This document shows positions 23,742-34,322 of a stretch of 64,000 bases of DNA, in pieces. The DNA is taken from positions 12,944,001 through 13,008,000 of the forward strand of contig NC_084813.1 in NCBI RefSeq assembly GCF_963583255.1. Direction: 5' to 3'. The position numbers and the translations under genes are program-made. Every line of letters starts with the position of its first letter. Position 1 is the first letter of the stretch. The notes under the pieces were generated by a model. That model ran no database searches and was not told the DNA's origin. It worked only from the letters and a program-made list of their open reading frames with translations. Source of the DNA: Pyrus communis (Eukaryota; Streptophyta; Magnoliopsida; Rosales; Rosaceae).

Positions 23742-24364
23742 TGTAGAAATTTTCAGGTCGATGGGCCAAGGGTCTATTCCAACAACACCGATACTATCCC
23801 TACTTTACCACCTGTCCAATCCATCAGGTGTGGAGTTTTATCACAAAAGGCTTGGTGTTAGTTAGAGTGGGGTAATTCTATTTAAAGTACTCTTTCTCCT
23901 TTTCTCTGTTCGATGTGGGACAATTGGTTTCAACACTCCCCCGCACATGAGACCCCATTTTATGGGTCATACATGGAGATCCACACATCGGCAACCATGT
24001 GGAGCCATGTCAAGGCTCACCCATCGCGCGGGGCCAAATGGGACCCACCTAATCATGTGGCATCTTTGGCCTACGTGGAGCCATGTCGGGACTCACCCAT
24101 CGTGCGAGGCCAAATGGGGACCCACCCAATCACGTGGCAATACGGGCCCGTCCCCTGGCTTTGATACCATGTAGAATTTTTCAGGTCAACGAGTCGAGGC
24201 GCTACTCCAACAACACCGATATTGTCCCCACTTTACCACTTGCCTAATCCATTAGGTGTGGGGTTTTATCACAAAAGGCCTCAGTGTTAGTTAGAGTGAG
24301 ATAATTCTATTTAAAGTACTTTTTCTCCTTCCCTCTGTCCGATGTGGGACAATTGGTTTCAACA
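23742..24364 (-). mobile_element. TRIM (miniature LTR retroelement) nested in the hAT
   Basis: Two direct terminal repeats, 23742-23935 and 24170-24364 (194 and 195 bp), read on the minus strand as TGTTGAAACC...TTCTACA. Next to one is tggtatcaaagcc (24157-24169, minus strand), matching the usual initiator-Met tRNA primer-binding site start. Next to the other is gcgggggag, a polypurine tract. The internal region is only about 234 bp, contains a doubled phrase (ggagccatgtc...gggccaaatg) and does not code. No clear target duplication was seen. Confidence 0.85.
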
Positions 24365-25435
24365 TGACTACAACGAAAAAGTTGCATCCGAGATTTAGAA
24401 CTAATAGGCCTTTCCCATTGATCATTGTGCAATCCAATTGCTAGCCATCAATATATAAATATGTTAAAAGGATAGTAGATATTTATACAATTTGGAAGGC
24501 ATGAATGGCCTGCAAGAAGTTGGAACTTGCATGATTGCATCCTTTAGGATTTAGTTGTTGTGATATTCTCATGAAAAAAACAATCATATTATATTTGTAT
24601 ATCAACATGATCCTGGAGGTATGTTTTTGTGAAATCTCAAAGGCTTCCAGTATCGAAGCCTCAAGCCGAGGGTTTCAAAGCTCGATTTTGACTTGTCATG
24701 TCCATCTTTTCTCCAGGATTTGATTCTTTTTTGTCTCCCTCATCTTTTATGTAATGTTATAGTTGTTACAAAATGTTTGGAGCTCCAGATATACGGTATT
24801 TGGCAATTCAATTATGAGTTGATATTGGTATTTGCTTTAGCGTTGTGATTCATTTATACTGCAGTAGAGTGATACTAGTTATAGTTTCTTGTAAGGTTTA
24901 GCTCGTGTACTGCGGTAGGACTAATGGTCAGCTATATAGAAATGGTCTACTGCTACTTTGATAGTTTGATGACTTTTCTACTTCTATTTTGAGTTGATCT
25001 TATTATATGTTTTTTATTTTAATTAAATGAAGTCAAATGTGATATAGCCAAATGTATTGAAGTCAAAGACCTCAAGCTCAAACTCAAACTCAAACTCAAA
25101 CTCAATGAGATCAAATAGCTCTCATGAAAAACCAAACTCATCTGCTTCTACTCCATCGCAAGTAAGTTGTCATCTCTATACTTTCTCTATACTTTTTCTA
25201 TGGATTATGTTTCAATTTTTGTAATAATTAATTATAATTGATTTGAAGGACGTTGTTGGTGAATTAACTCTGCCTCAACTATCCATGGTGGCATCTCAAT
25301 AAACTCCTACTAATCTTTATGGTGGATTCAGAACCTCCTTCAATGCAACTCGAAAATATGACTCAAATGACCAAGTAAGTAATGACGAAACTCTCTTGGA
25401 ATCATTAAAAACTCATGAAAGGTATGCATTCGTGT

Positions 25436-26907
25436 TGTGGTCGTGTCATACCCAATATCTTAACGGGTTGTGTCGTGTAACACTCGTTAAAGTAAACGGG
25501 TAATATGACCCGACCTGAAATTGACCCGTTAGTATTATCAGGTAATATGACCTGACCTATTACTGTTAAAGAAAATATATTTTAAATCAATAAATAATGA
25601 AAATGAAAAACATAATTTGACCAAAAAAATAGAAAACATAATACTAAATTAGTATATGCATACCACATTATTACAGAAATATTACTTCAAAACATAAAAA
25701 AAAAAAAAAAATCACTTGTCTTTCAAGTATTACATACTCCAAAATAAGAGCCTAATGAAGAAACATTAGTACATCATTATAAAATACCAAATGTTCAAGG
25801 ATATGCAAAATAAAAGAAGTTGTGCTTCAAGGTTGAGGAACCTTGCATGTTTATATATGTTTTCACATTTTTTAGATTTGTACATTAATGATTATAAATT
25901 TATTTATTTTGAATTCCCTTAGAAATACTATTCATGAGGGTTTGTATGGTTTTAAAAATTCAAATGACAATGTACACATACTCATAGTGTAGAGGATGCA
26001 ATCAAGAGCCTTGCATATTTTTTTTCAAATTTTTTGCACTGTAAATTAGTGGAGTGTATTCAATTGGGATTTTGAGGAATTTTAATTCTTTTAATGAATC
26101 TAGAGGTATTCAATCAGGATTTTAAGTGATTATTTGAAATTCAATGTGTATTCAATCAGGATTTTAAGATAGTTTATTAAAATCCTTAGAAATCCAGGTG
26201 TATTAATTAGAATTTTAAAGAAGTTTGTAACATTTCAGGTGTATTCAATTAGAATTTGAATTTAAAGAATTTGGAAAAGTTGAGGAATTAGAGGGAATTA
26301 GAGAGATTTTGTAGTGTATTTTAAGCATCCACAAATCTCACCTCTTCCCATGAGATTTCAAGGGAATTGAATCAAAATTTTAAATGGAATCTCTACAAAT
26401 CAGTTAAACTCCACAAAAATCTGTAGATCCATTAAAATCTCTCAAATTTCCAATTGAATACACCCTCCTTAATTATTATAATTATTTTAATGTGTTTGGT
26501 ATTTTTAAATTACTTGATACTTTTATTTTTAATGTGTTTTATAATTTTGTAATCTCACTTTTTGCCTATAGTATACTATAAAAAAAAAAAAAAAAAAACT
26601 TAAATCTTTTTACATTTATATAGAATAATAATACAACAACATATATTTAATATACAATATATACATATACATTATGGCTATTGTACTTTTTAGCAAGTTT
26701 ATTTAGTAGTTTAAAAAATTAAAATTATCAAAATAACTTTTTTCTTAACGTGTCGAAACAGGTTATTTGCGTGTCACCTTCGTGTGAACCTGTTATTAAC
26801 GAGTTCTTATCGTGTAACCCGATAACGACTCGATTAATTATTGCGTTGGCCCGAAACCAATAATTTTCGTGTCGTGTTAACGGGTCATGTAAGAAATTAT
26901 CAGGTCT
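25436..26907. mobile_element. Non-autonomous element with CGTGTCGTG-rich ends inside the hAT
   Basis: The left part (cgtgtcatacccaatatctt, acgggttgtgtcgtgtaac) and the right part (cgtgtcgtgttaacgggtca, then ggtcta) are in inverted arrangement. They resemble the ends of a common plant non-autonomous DNA element. It splits the transposase between its N-terminal exon and the BED region. The exact ends are uncertain and no target duplication was confirmed. Confidence 0.45.
26049..26468. mobile_element. PIF/Harbinger-type MITE
   Basis: 420 bp with terminal inverted repeats GTGGAGTGTATTC and GGAGGGTGTATTC (10 of 13), continuing inward as caattgg...tttgag. It is flanked by tta at 26046-26048 and 26469-26471, the usual 3-bp target. 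It has no coding content, and repeated phrases such as gtgtattcaatcaggatttt occur inside. It is nested in the element at 25436-26907. Confidence 0.7.
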
Positions 26908-29162
26908 AATCTTTGGTATGGGAGCACTTTGAAAGGAAATTGAGAGTGGTAGAGTTAAAGGGGGTGTGCAACTATTGCAACCATTTATGGCCGACTCGGA
27001 TAAGAATGGTACAACTTGTTTGAGAAATCATTTAACAAGATGTATAAGATGTAGTCCTATAAGGAAATATATGCCACAAATAGGCAAAAGATCTTAACTT
27101 TTGCCGCCAAGAAATATAAGTTGGAAGCTATAGGTTTCTCTCAAGAGGGAGTTACTAAGGCTTGTGTTGAGATGATAATTACGAACGAGTTACCTTTTAC
27201 TTTTGTCGAGGGAGAAAGTTTATGCCATTTTTGCATGCAAGCATGTCCTATGTGGAGAGTGCACAGTCGTAAAACACTTGCTAAGGATGTACTTGACTTG
27301 TTTTATTTCAAAAATGACAAATTGAAAAGTCAATTGAAGACATTTAGGGTGTGTTTAACAAGGGATACATGGACTTCTATTCAACAAACAAATTGCATGG
27401 TTCTCATCGCACATTTCATTGATTCTGATTGGATGCTACATAAAATGATTTTGAACTTTTGAGTCATTCCAAGTTATAAAGGAGAATTCATTGCTCAACT
27501 TTTAGATGAATGTTTGGTGGAGTGGGATATAGAAACGGTATTAATTATTACGGCTAATGTTTTCGTAAATGATTTCGATTGAAGGGACTTGGTGCACCGA
27601 ATAAGTGGGTGGGGGCTTCCTGATGCATTTTTGCATGATGGAAAATATTTGCATATGAGGTGTGTTGCTCATATCCTCAATTTGGTTGTCAATAACTGGA
27701 TAAAGTTGTTGAATACAGCTATACAGGGTATTCGTAATGCGGTTATGTATGCAAGATCTTTCCCTCAAATGTTAGAGAGCTTTAAAGGGTGTATTGAGAA
27801 AGTGAGGATAGATAGTAAGAGCTTGTGATTTTCGATGTCCCCCCTAGGTGGAATTTCACGTTTTTAATGTTGGAATCACCTTTGAAGTTCAAGATGGCTT
27901 TTGATAGATTGAAAGTAAATGATGATCATTATCTTTACATACTTTGTTAAAGACAATCATGGTAATATGACGGATGTGCCACCTTCGACGGATGATTGGA
28001 GTGAGGCAGGGATGTTTGCAACCTGTTGAACACCTTTTTATGAAGTCACTTTAAAACTATGTTGGTCTAATACTCTAACTATACATACTACTTTTGGTGA
28101 TTTGTTTAAGATCAAAAGTCTTGCATGAAAACAAAGATAACCCATTTTTGTCAATGATCTCCATGTTGATGCAACAAAAATATGATAAATATTGGGGTTC
28201 AATTGATGATATGAATCAATATTTTTATTTTGCACTTGTGCTTGATCTCTATGTTGATGCAAGAAAAATATGACAAATATTGGATAAGGTTGTTGATTAT
28301 TTTGAGATGTTATTTGGTGAGGATGAAGAAAAAGTTGAAAGTGCCACAAATGCGGTGAAGGATTTGTTGATTAATCTTTACAAGATTCATGAAGAAATGT
28401 CTTTCGGAAGACAACAAAGTACAAGTAGTGTTGGTAGTTCTCGAATGACGAGTGGAGATACTTCATCAAGAATGACCGAAATCGAAAGTAAATTGAAAAA
28501 AAAGAGTGAAATGAGAAAAGCAAAAGGAGTCCGGATTATGCACAATGATGTGGATTGGTATCTTTCCAATCCTAATGAAGGGGAAGATGAGGCAAGCTTT
28601 GATATATTGAATTGGTAGAGGGTGAATGAGATTTCTAAGTATCCTATTTTGGCACGTGTTGCAAGAGCTATTCTCGTATCAACTATTGCTTTAGAATCTT
28701 TCTTTAACACAATCCATATTGTAGTTCTTTGAGTCCAAAAATGGTGGAGGCTTTGATTTGAACCCAAAATCGGCTCAGGTCTCCATGTTACATTACATCA
28801 TGAGCCAACCATTGAGGGGATTGAGTTTTGTGAAGAAGTTGAGAAAGGTAATTTTATTTATTTCATTTGATTTTGTTAGATTATTTCAAATTAATATTTT
28901 AATTACAGGTTCATTCTTTTTTTATTTGTATGTCGAAATGGCAAGTGGAAGTTCAAGAAAAAGTGTTATGTTGCCCCCTAGGCCGCCTAAGCGTTAGGAA
29001 GCAAACTCTCATTCAAACGTGAATGTTGAGCTTGAAGAATTGAAGAAGTGTGGAAGACATGAAACCTTGCATGTTTATTTGGACTTTGTTTATTTAGGTA
29101 TAAAAGACTTGAAATGTTATGTTTATTTAAAATTGGACTTTTGAAAGATTTGAACTTTGATG

Positions 29163-29191
<29 letters not shown>
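29163..29191. repeat. T29 homopolymer
   Basis: Run of 29 T inside the hAT 3' region; on the minus strand it reads as a poly-A tract. No attached retroelement was recognised. Confidence 0.9.
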
Positions 29192-29194
<3 letters not shown>

Positions 29195-29506
29195 TTGGGA
29201 CTTTTAAAAGACTTCAAACTTTGATGTTTATTTCAAGTTTTGGATTTTGGAAGACCTGATTCTGGTTAATTTCGAATTTTTGAACTATGATTTTAATATC
29301 TTTGATTCTAGGTGGAATGCTTGTTTTATTGATTGTGTTAGTATTGTTACTTTGAAGTTGAAAAAGAAAAAAAGAAAAAAAAGTACCAAACCGAATTGAA
29401 AGAAAATCGACGAAAAATTGAACCAAACCAGATAGTAATTTTGATACGGTTTGGGTTTTAGCAAAAAATCGAACCGAATTGTACCGAACCCACCCCTAAT
29501 TCCAAT

Positions 29507-30090
29507 CCTAACCAATTATTTTTGCAGAATCTGTTTCAAATACATTTAGAATCAGTTTTGTGTACTTTTTAGTAGAATTAGTTTGTATAATTTTAGCAGA
29601 ACCAGTTTGTATACTTTTTAACATAATTAGTTTGCATAGTTGTAGAAGAACCAGTTTATATATTTTTAACAAAACTAAAATACATGCCATCAATCCAACC
29701 CGTTCTCAATTATTTGTGCCGAATCAGTTTTAAATACATGCAAAATTAGTTATGTATACTTTTTAGTGTAATCAATTTGTATATTTTAGTAGAATCAGTT
29801 TGTATGTTTTCAACAAAACTACGCAAGTGCCATCAGTCCAACCCATCATGGCCTACTTTTGCAGAATCAGTTCCAAATACATGTAGAATCAATTTTGTAT
29901 AATTTTTGTAGAATTAGTTTATATAGTACAATCAGTTTGTATAATTTCAACAAAATTACGTACATGCCAGTAGTCCAACCCCTTCTCGACTACTTTTGCA
30001 GAATCAGTTTCAAATATATGTAGGGTCAGTTTTGTATAGTTTTTAGTAGAATCAGTTTATGTAGTTTTAGTAGAATCATTTTTGTATTCC
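29507..30090 (+). repeat. AT-rich tandem array, right part
   Basis: Same units and same orientation as 22175-23045, with anchors near 29684, 29826 and 29963. The sequence across the insertion reads on without a gap if the hAT and one 8-bp duplication are removed. Nothing gene-like. Confidence 0.85.
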
Positions 30091-30270
30091 ACTAAAAGAT
30101 GAGACCTTGAAAATAGAATCACCAAAAAAGACTAACGGTGATGAAAAATCAAAGTGTAAACGTAAACAACAATCTGATGGTAAGTGTTTATCACTACGAT
30201 TTTTGCATTATGGGTTAAGGTTTTGGATTTTAATCCTTCACAAAAGTTGTAGGCCTTATTAATACGAGCG

Positions 30271-30316
<46 letters not shown>

Positions 30317-31204
30317 TTACATTTTTCCCATTTATAAAATAAATATTAATTTTTTTTTTCCAAATTTTGGGCAATCTTAGTGAAAACACTATTCACGACC
30401 GTTTTGTTCGTTCCAATAAATCCATATCATTCCCGAGCATCTCCATAACTTTTCAATTTTTTTCACATTTGTACGTTTTTTCCTGAACTTCTAATTAGAA
30501 ATATTTGTTATTACAAATTAATTTACACATGGCATAACCTAAGGCAAGGGATACCCTTTAAAAGTTATAATAATTGTAACCATTGTATCAAATTTCAACA
30601 GGCCGGATAATGTGATCCTTAGGCTCAGATTTTTTGGGTCTGGAGAGGATCTGGGTTCGATACATTAGGTGGTAAGAGGGGATGGGAAATGAAATTTTTG
30701 GGGGACCTTTTCCCTCCCAAACCGTTGATCTTTACAGAAGACATCAAAAGGTGGATTTTAATCCCATATTTTCACCCAAAACCCCTCTTCTTCCATTCAA
30801 CTAATTCCATTAACTTCATTCCTCTTTAATTCCCTCTTTAATTCTGAACTCTGCTTACATCTTTCATCAATCCTTAACTCCACTCATTCATGTCACCAAC
30901 ACAAACACTCATCCTCTAATCATCTTCAATACACCAACACCTAAAACTTGTCCTCCAATCATCTTAAATACACCAACACGCATAAATCCTCCACCAAGCC
31001 TCTTTCATACCCCACCTCCCAAATGAAGTTCAGTTAAATTTAATACTCCCACTGTCAAAATTTTTTGTCCAACACCCAATTCGAAATCTCATCATCTAAT
31101 CACCTTGAATACACCCAGCAAAATAATCAAATGCTGGCCACAAGCAGCCACAGTTTGACAGAAGTTATGCTAGGTGTCCTTCCAAGCATCTATTTTGGAC
31201 CATG
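30091..31204. other. Intergenic, no gene seen
   Basis: AT-rich. Holds an AT dinucleotide run at 30276-30307 followed by a T run, and a CA/CT-rich stretch (30780-31020) with the repeated phrase aatacaccaacac. I see no ORF with a recognisable domain. Confidence 0.6.
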
Positions 31205-31392
31205 CTAAGTACGAAAAACCTCTATAAAAAAATAGCAAAACTTTTCATGATCACCATCCTAACGCATATAAATTTCGAGGCTTCTAACTTTAGTGGTAAA
31301 ATACTTGTTTTGCTCAACACTCAAGAGTTAAATGTTGTATATACGTAGGATAACGCGGCCTTGACACTTTTAATATTGAAAAAAATACAGAA

Positions 31393-31502
31393 CTTTTATC
31401 AGTACTCCGAAAATCTCATTTTTCACTCCTTATAAATGTATATTTCTTCTATATATAGAAAGTTTGGAGTGTGAAATGAAAATTTTGGAATGCCAATAAC
31501 AA
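31393..31502. mobile_element. Short MITE, copy 1
   Basis: Inverted repeat whose arms (ttatcagtactccgaaaatc and the reverse complement of gaaaattttggaatgccaat) flank ttcactcc/ggagtgtga. It is the same family as 45999-46107 but more diverged. It lies inside the duplicated promoter segment and is absent from the matching part of the other copy. Confidence 0.65.
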
Positions 31503-31527
31503 TCCCATTTAAACATCACTTCATTAA

Positions 31528-31757
31528 GGGCTCGTTCAGAAGTGCTTTAAAATAACTGAAAGCGTTTTTGGTCAAATTAATTTTGGATTCCAAAAGCACT
31601 TAAAGTGATTTGTAGAAGAAGCACCAGATATGTGCTTCTTGCAGGAAGTACTTAAAATGCTTTTCTAGAATCGACCTTGATTTTTACTAAAGATTGGTTT
31701 CAAAAATATTTTTACCAAAAGTAGTTTCAATCATTTAAAAGTATTTCCAAATGAGTC
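31528..31757. mobile_element. hAT-like MITE
   Basis: Imperfect inverted ends gggctcgttcagaagtgctt and, from the other end, acgactcatttggaaatact, with internal matching phrases of the type aagtgctttt. About 230 bp, non-coding. The target duplication is not clear. Confidence 0.55.
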
Positions 31758-32389
31758 GTAAGAGTCATAAAATTGCTTTAAAAAGAAAAGAAAAACGTAC
31801 AATAAAAAATTTAGATTCATATTGAAAACCCAAAAAAGAAAAAAAGTGCCGACTTGTCATAAAGTTATGGACGACTAGGAGTGATGAGGTCTATTATATT
31901 ATCACAGACCCAACCTGAGGGGAAATCTCAAATTTTCCTACGCATTCTACAGTGGTCTCATTGTTTCTATTTCATCACACCTTCTTCAAAATCTCGAGCT
32001 CTTCTTCTTCTTCTTCTTCATCATCTTGCTTGCGATCACACCGAGACTGACCCACCACCCTATTTCCTTCCCCCTCTTCCCTCTATCGCTCTTTCTATCC
32101 CTAAGCAACCTCGTCGTTTAGGCTTCGACACCAGCTTCGCTCTTTCGAACCCATAAAGGAGTCTTGATTTGAACCAAATTGTAACGCATTGGTTCGGCGC
32201 CTCCCAACATCTTCTCCTCCAGCTTGGAAGCAGCCTCGGAGTAATAAGGATCATATTTCCTAATATCACCGCAAATAGCATTTTTGTTCTTGTGTTTTAC
32301 TTAGTGTTTAGGTCCAAGAAAATGAAGGAAAATGGAAGAAAATGAGGGAAAATTTATTGCATAGTCCTAGCGCACGGTGATAAAGGCCC

Positions 32390-33545
32390 AAAGACTTGCA
32401 GACTTCATATTGGAGTTTAATTCTATTGTGACGAACACAACATCTATGCTCGATAGCATGTCAGGGGCAGACGGGTACCTAAATGATGCACCAACCCAAC
32501 TTGCATGAGGTTTTTGGCATTTGCTTGTCGATGGTTCTTCCAACAACTAGGGATTGAGAATAGGTCTTATCCTCATAACCTTAGATGGTTCAATACTGGA
32601 GCAATCCATCACTTTGGGTTTCAAAGCGTCCAACAATGAAGTTGAGTATGAGACTTTACTAGCATATCTCAAGCTAGCAAAAGACTTAATGGTGAAGAAG
32701 CTCGCAATTTGTTCATATTCTTAGATGATCACCAGCCAATAATTCTTAGGGGATTACATGGCAAAGCATCCAAGAATGTTACTTGGATAGAGTTTGGGAG
32801 TTGCTCACAATGTTCCCCATTCACATAGGTTCCACGAGCAAAGAACACTCATGTAAACACATTGACAAGTCTAACCACCAATTCAGACGCTTTATTCCAG
32901 TTGAATACATAGAGAAGCCTAGCATTGACACAAAACTAACAATAGAGAAGGTGCAAATCAACACAACCCTAAGTTGGCAAAATTTTATCACTAACTGCCT
33001 AATCGATAAAACACTCATTGAAGATAAATTAGAGTCGAGAAGGCTCTAAACAAAGGTAGCACGCCACTATATGTGGAACGACATGCTCGTTTGAGAACCC
33101 TTTGATGGACCTCATCTCATCTGCTTGAAGAATCTCGAAGACCTCAAGGTTTTTAGGCTCATCCATGAAGGTGTTTGTAGAAGTCACTTCACAAGCTATT
33201 CTTTAGCTTAAAAAGCTCTTAACGCAGAGTGTTACTGGCCCACCATGCATCAAGATGCTAAGGATTTTGATACAAAGGTGTGACAACTGCCAACGCTTCA
33301 AGTCAGTGTTCGTACTACTTACCAACGAACTCCATCTGCAGACGAGCCCTTAGTTATTCATGTAGTGAGAGATCAACCTAGTAGGGGCATGCACATGATG
33401 ATCATAATGACAAACTGCTTTACCAAATAAGTCAAAGCCAAACCTATGATGACAACTACCCAAATGAACTTATAGAAATTCATGTGGAAGAACATCATCT
33501 GCCATTCCACATTTCATCGTCACCACCTGAACCCTATTCATGCCT
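32390..33545 (+). pseudogene. Ty3/gypsy pol fragment: RNase H and integrase
   Basis: The RNase H is recognisable near 32520-32710 (LVDGSSNN, LDGSILEQSITLGFKASNNE, EYETLLAYLKLAKDLMVKKL). Then come an integrase zinc-binding region near 33075-33300 (EPFDGPHLICLKNLED, IHEGVCRSHF, CYWPTMHQDAKDF) and a stub of the core near 33360-33440 (MMIIMTNCFTK, then VKAKPM). There are numerous stops. No LTRs were found around it, so it is a truncated relic next to the duplicated promoter. Confidence 0.8.
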
Positions 33546-33619
33546 ATCTAAGGAGTGTTTCAAGTAGATTGCAGAATAGAACCTCACAAGCTGAGGATTA
33601 TTTTAGTAGTTCGCAATCC

Positions 33620-33785
33620 CCTTTTTACAAGCTATACTCACAACAACGAACTCCATGCTCTCTAGTGTGAAAGGATAAACTAATTCCCTAACACCTATCT
33701 GATATGCTCTTCAGTGCAAAAGGGTAACTAATTCCCTGACATACATCTGAGTATGCTCTCCAATGCGAAAGGGTAAACTAATTTT
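33620..33785. repeat. Short tandem repeat, about 3 units of 50 bp
   Basis: Units carry atgctct.c.agtg..aaagg.taaactaattc, recurring near 33655, 33704 and 33754. Non-coding. Confidence 0.6.
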
Positions 33786-34322
33786 CGACTCACATGATAG
33801 TATGGAGGTCTGCTTACAATGGTATGTACCACTTAATAGTACGAATTTTATGTAAGATCTAACTGTTGTGAAGATCTATTAGATTGCCATATACAAAATC
33901 TAACCATAGATTTTTCGAACCACTCAGTGGTACACGCCATAGAAGAAAAAATACATAGTATGATACTCTTGAATCTAGACGTCCTATATTTCATCAATTC
34001 CTTAACCAACGTGAAAGTAATCCAGTAAACATCCCAGACAGTGAAATATGGTGCCTTCAATGTATGATGACACGGCCCATCCATTGAAAGCCCAACGAAA
34101 GCTCAAATAATTTTTTTTTTTTCTAATTTAGTTTGCAATAAAATGTGGTTTTTCTTCAGCTATAAGTCTTTAAATTTAAAAAGTAGCACACAAGGAAGTT
34201 GTGGAATTACTAGTTGCTTCTAATGGTGGGTAAAAAGAAGCTCTATAATTTATGTTCTGTCAGTCGTTAATTTTGATCGTTTTGGTTTCTAGTCGAGATT
34301 TTGTGTTTGTAATTTTTTATTT

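Larger units (their letters stand above)
25055..28850 (+). pseudogene. hAT transposase, broken
   Basis: A Ser/Asn-rich N-terminal exon (about 25063-25160, SSSNSNSNSN) ends at a likely donor, gtaagt. The BED zinc-finger region near 26910-27050 is frameshifted: CNYC in one frame, GTTCLRNHLTRC in another. 27076-27460 encodes KILTFAAKKYKLEAIGFSQE and LTRDTWTSIQQTNCMVLIAH. 27590-27826 encodes CVAHILNLVVNNWI, the conserved Cys-His region of the catalytic domain. 28280-28618 and on to about 28800 carry the dimerisation region (YPILARVARAILVSTIALES). Many stops are present. A doubled segment of about 40 bp (28153-28195 and 28246-28285) replaces the expected LDPRYK region. Confidence 0.87.
23046..29498 (+). 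mobile_element. hAT-superfamily DNA transposon, degenerate, 6.45 kb
   Basis: The left end TAGTGGTAGGTT and the reverse complement of the right end, TAGGGGTGGGTT, match at 10 of 12 bases. The flanks attccaac (23038-23045) and attccaat (29499-29506) form an 8-bp target duplication with one mismatch, the size typical of hAT. Both ends are followed by aaccgaa-rich subterminal sequence. Inside is a decayed hAT transposase (about 25055-28850), a TRIM (23742-24364) and MITE-like insertions. It sits inside the tandem array. Confidence 0.88.
31205..32365 (+). pseudogene. Decayed duplicate of the CID gene promoter and first exon
   Basis: Matches 46573-46855 and 47895-48515 in the same orientation. Shared landmarks are atagcaaaa.ttttcatga, ctcaagagttaaat, acttgtcataaagtt, ctacgcattctacag, the TCT run, cttgcgatcacaccgagac, cgacaccagcttcgctcttt, ggttcggcgcctcccaac and ctccagcttggaagcagcct. 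Relative to the gene, about 26 bp covering the exon 1 donor is missing (gtaataaggatca where the gene has gtaattat...aaggtaaggatc). Homology ends near 32365, just before a gypsy fragment. No CID coding exon follows. It could still be transcribed, but this was not shown. Confidence 0.85.
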
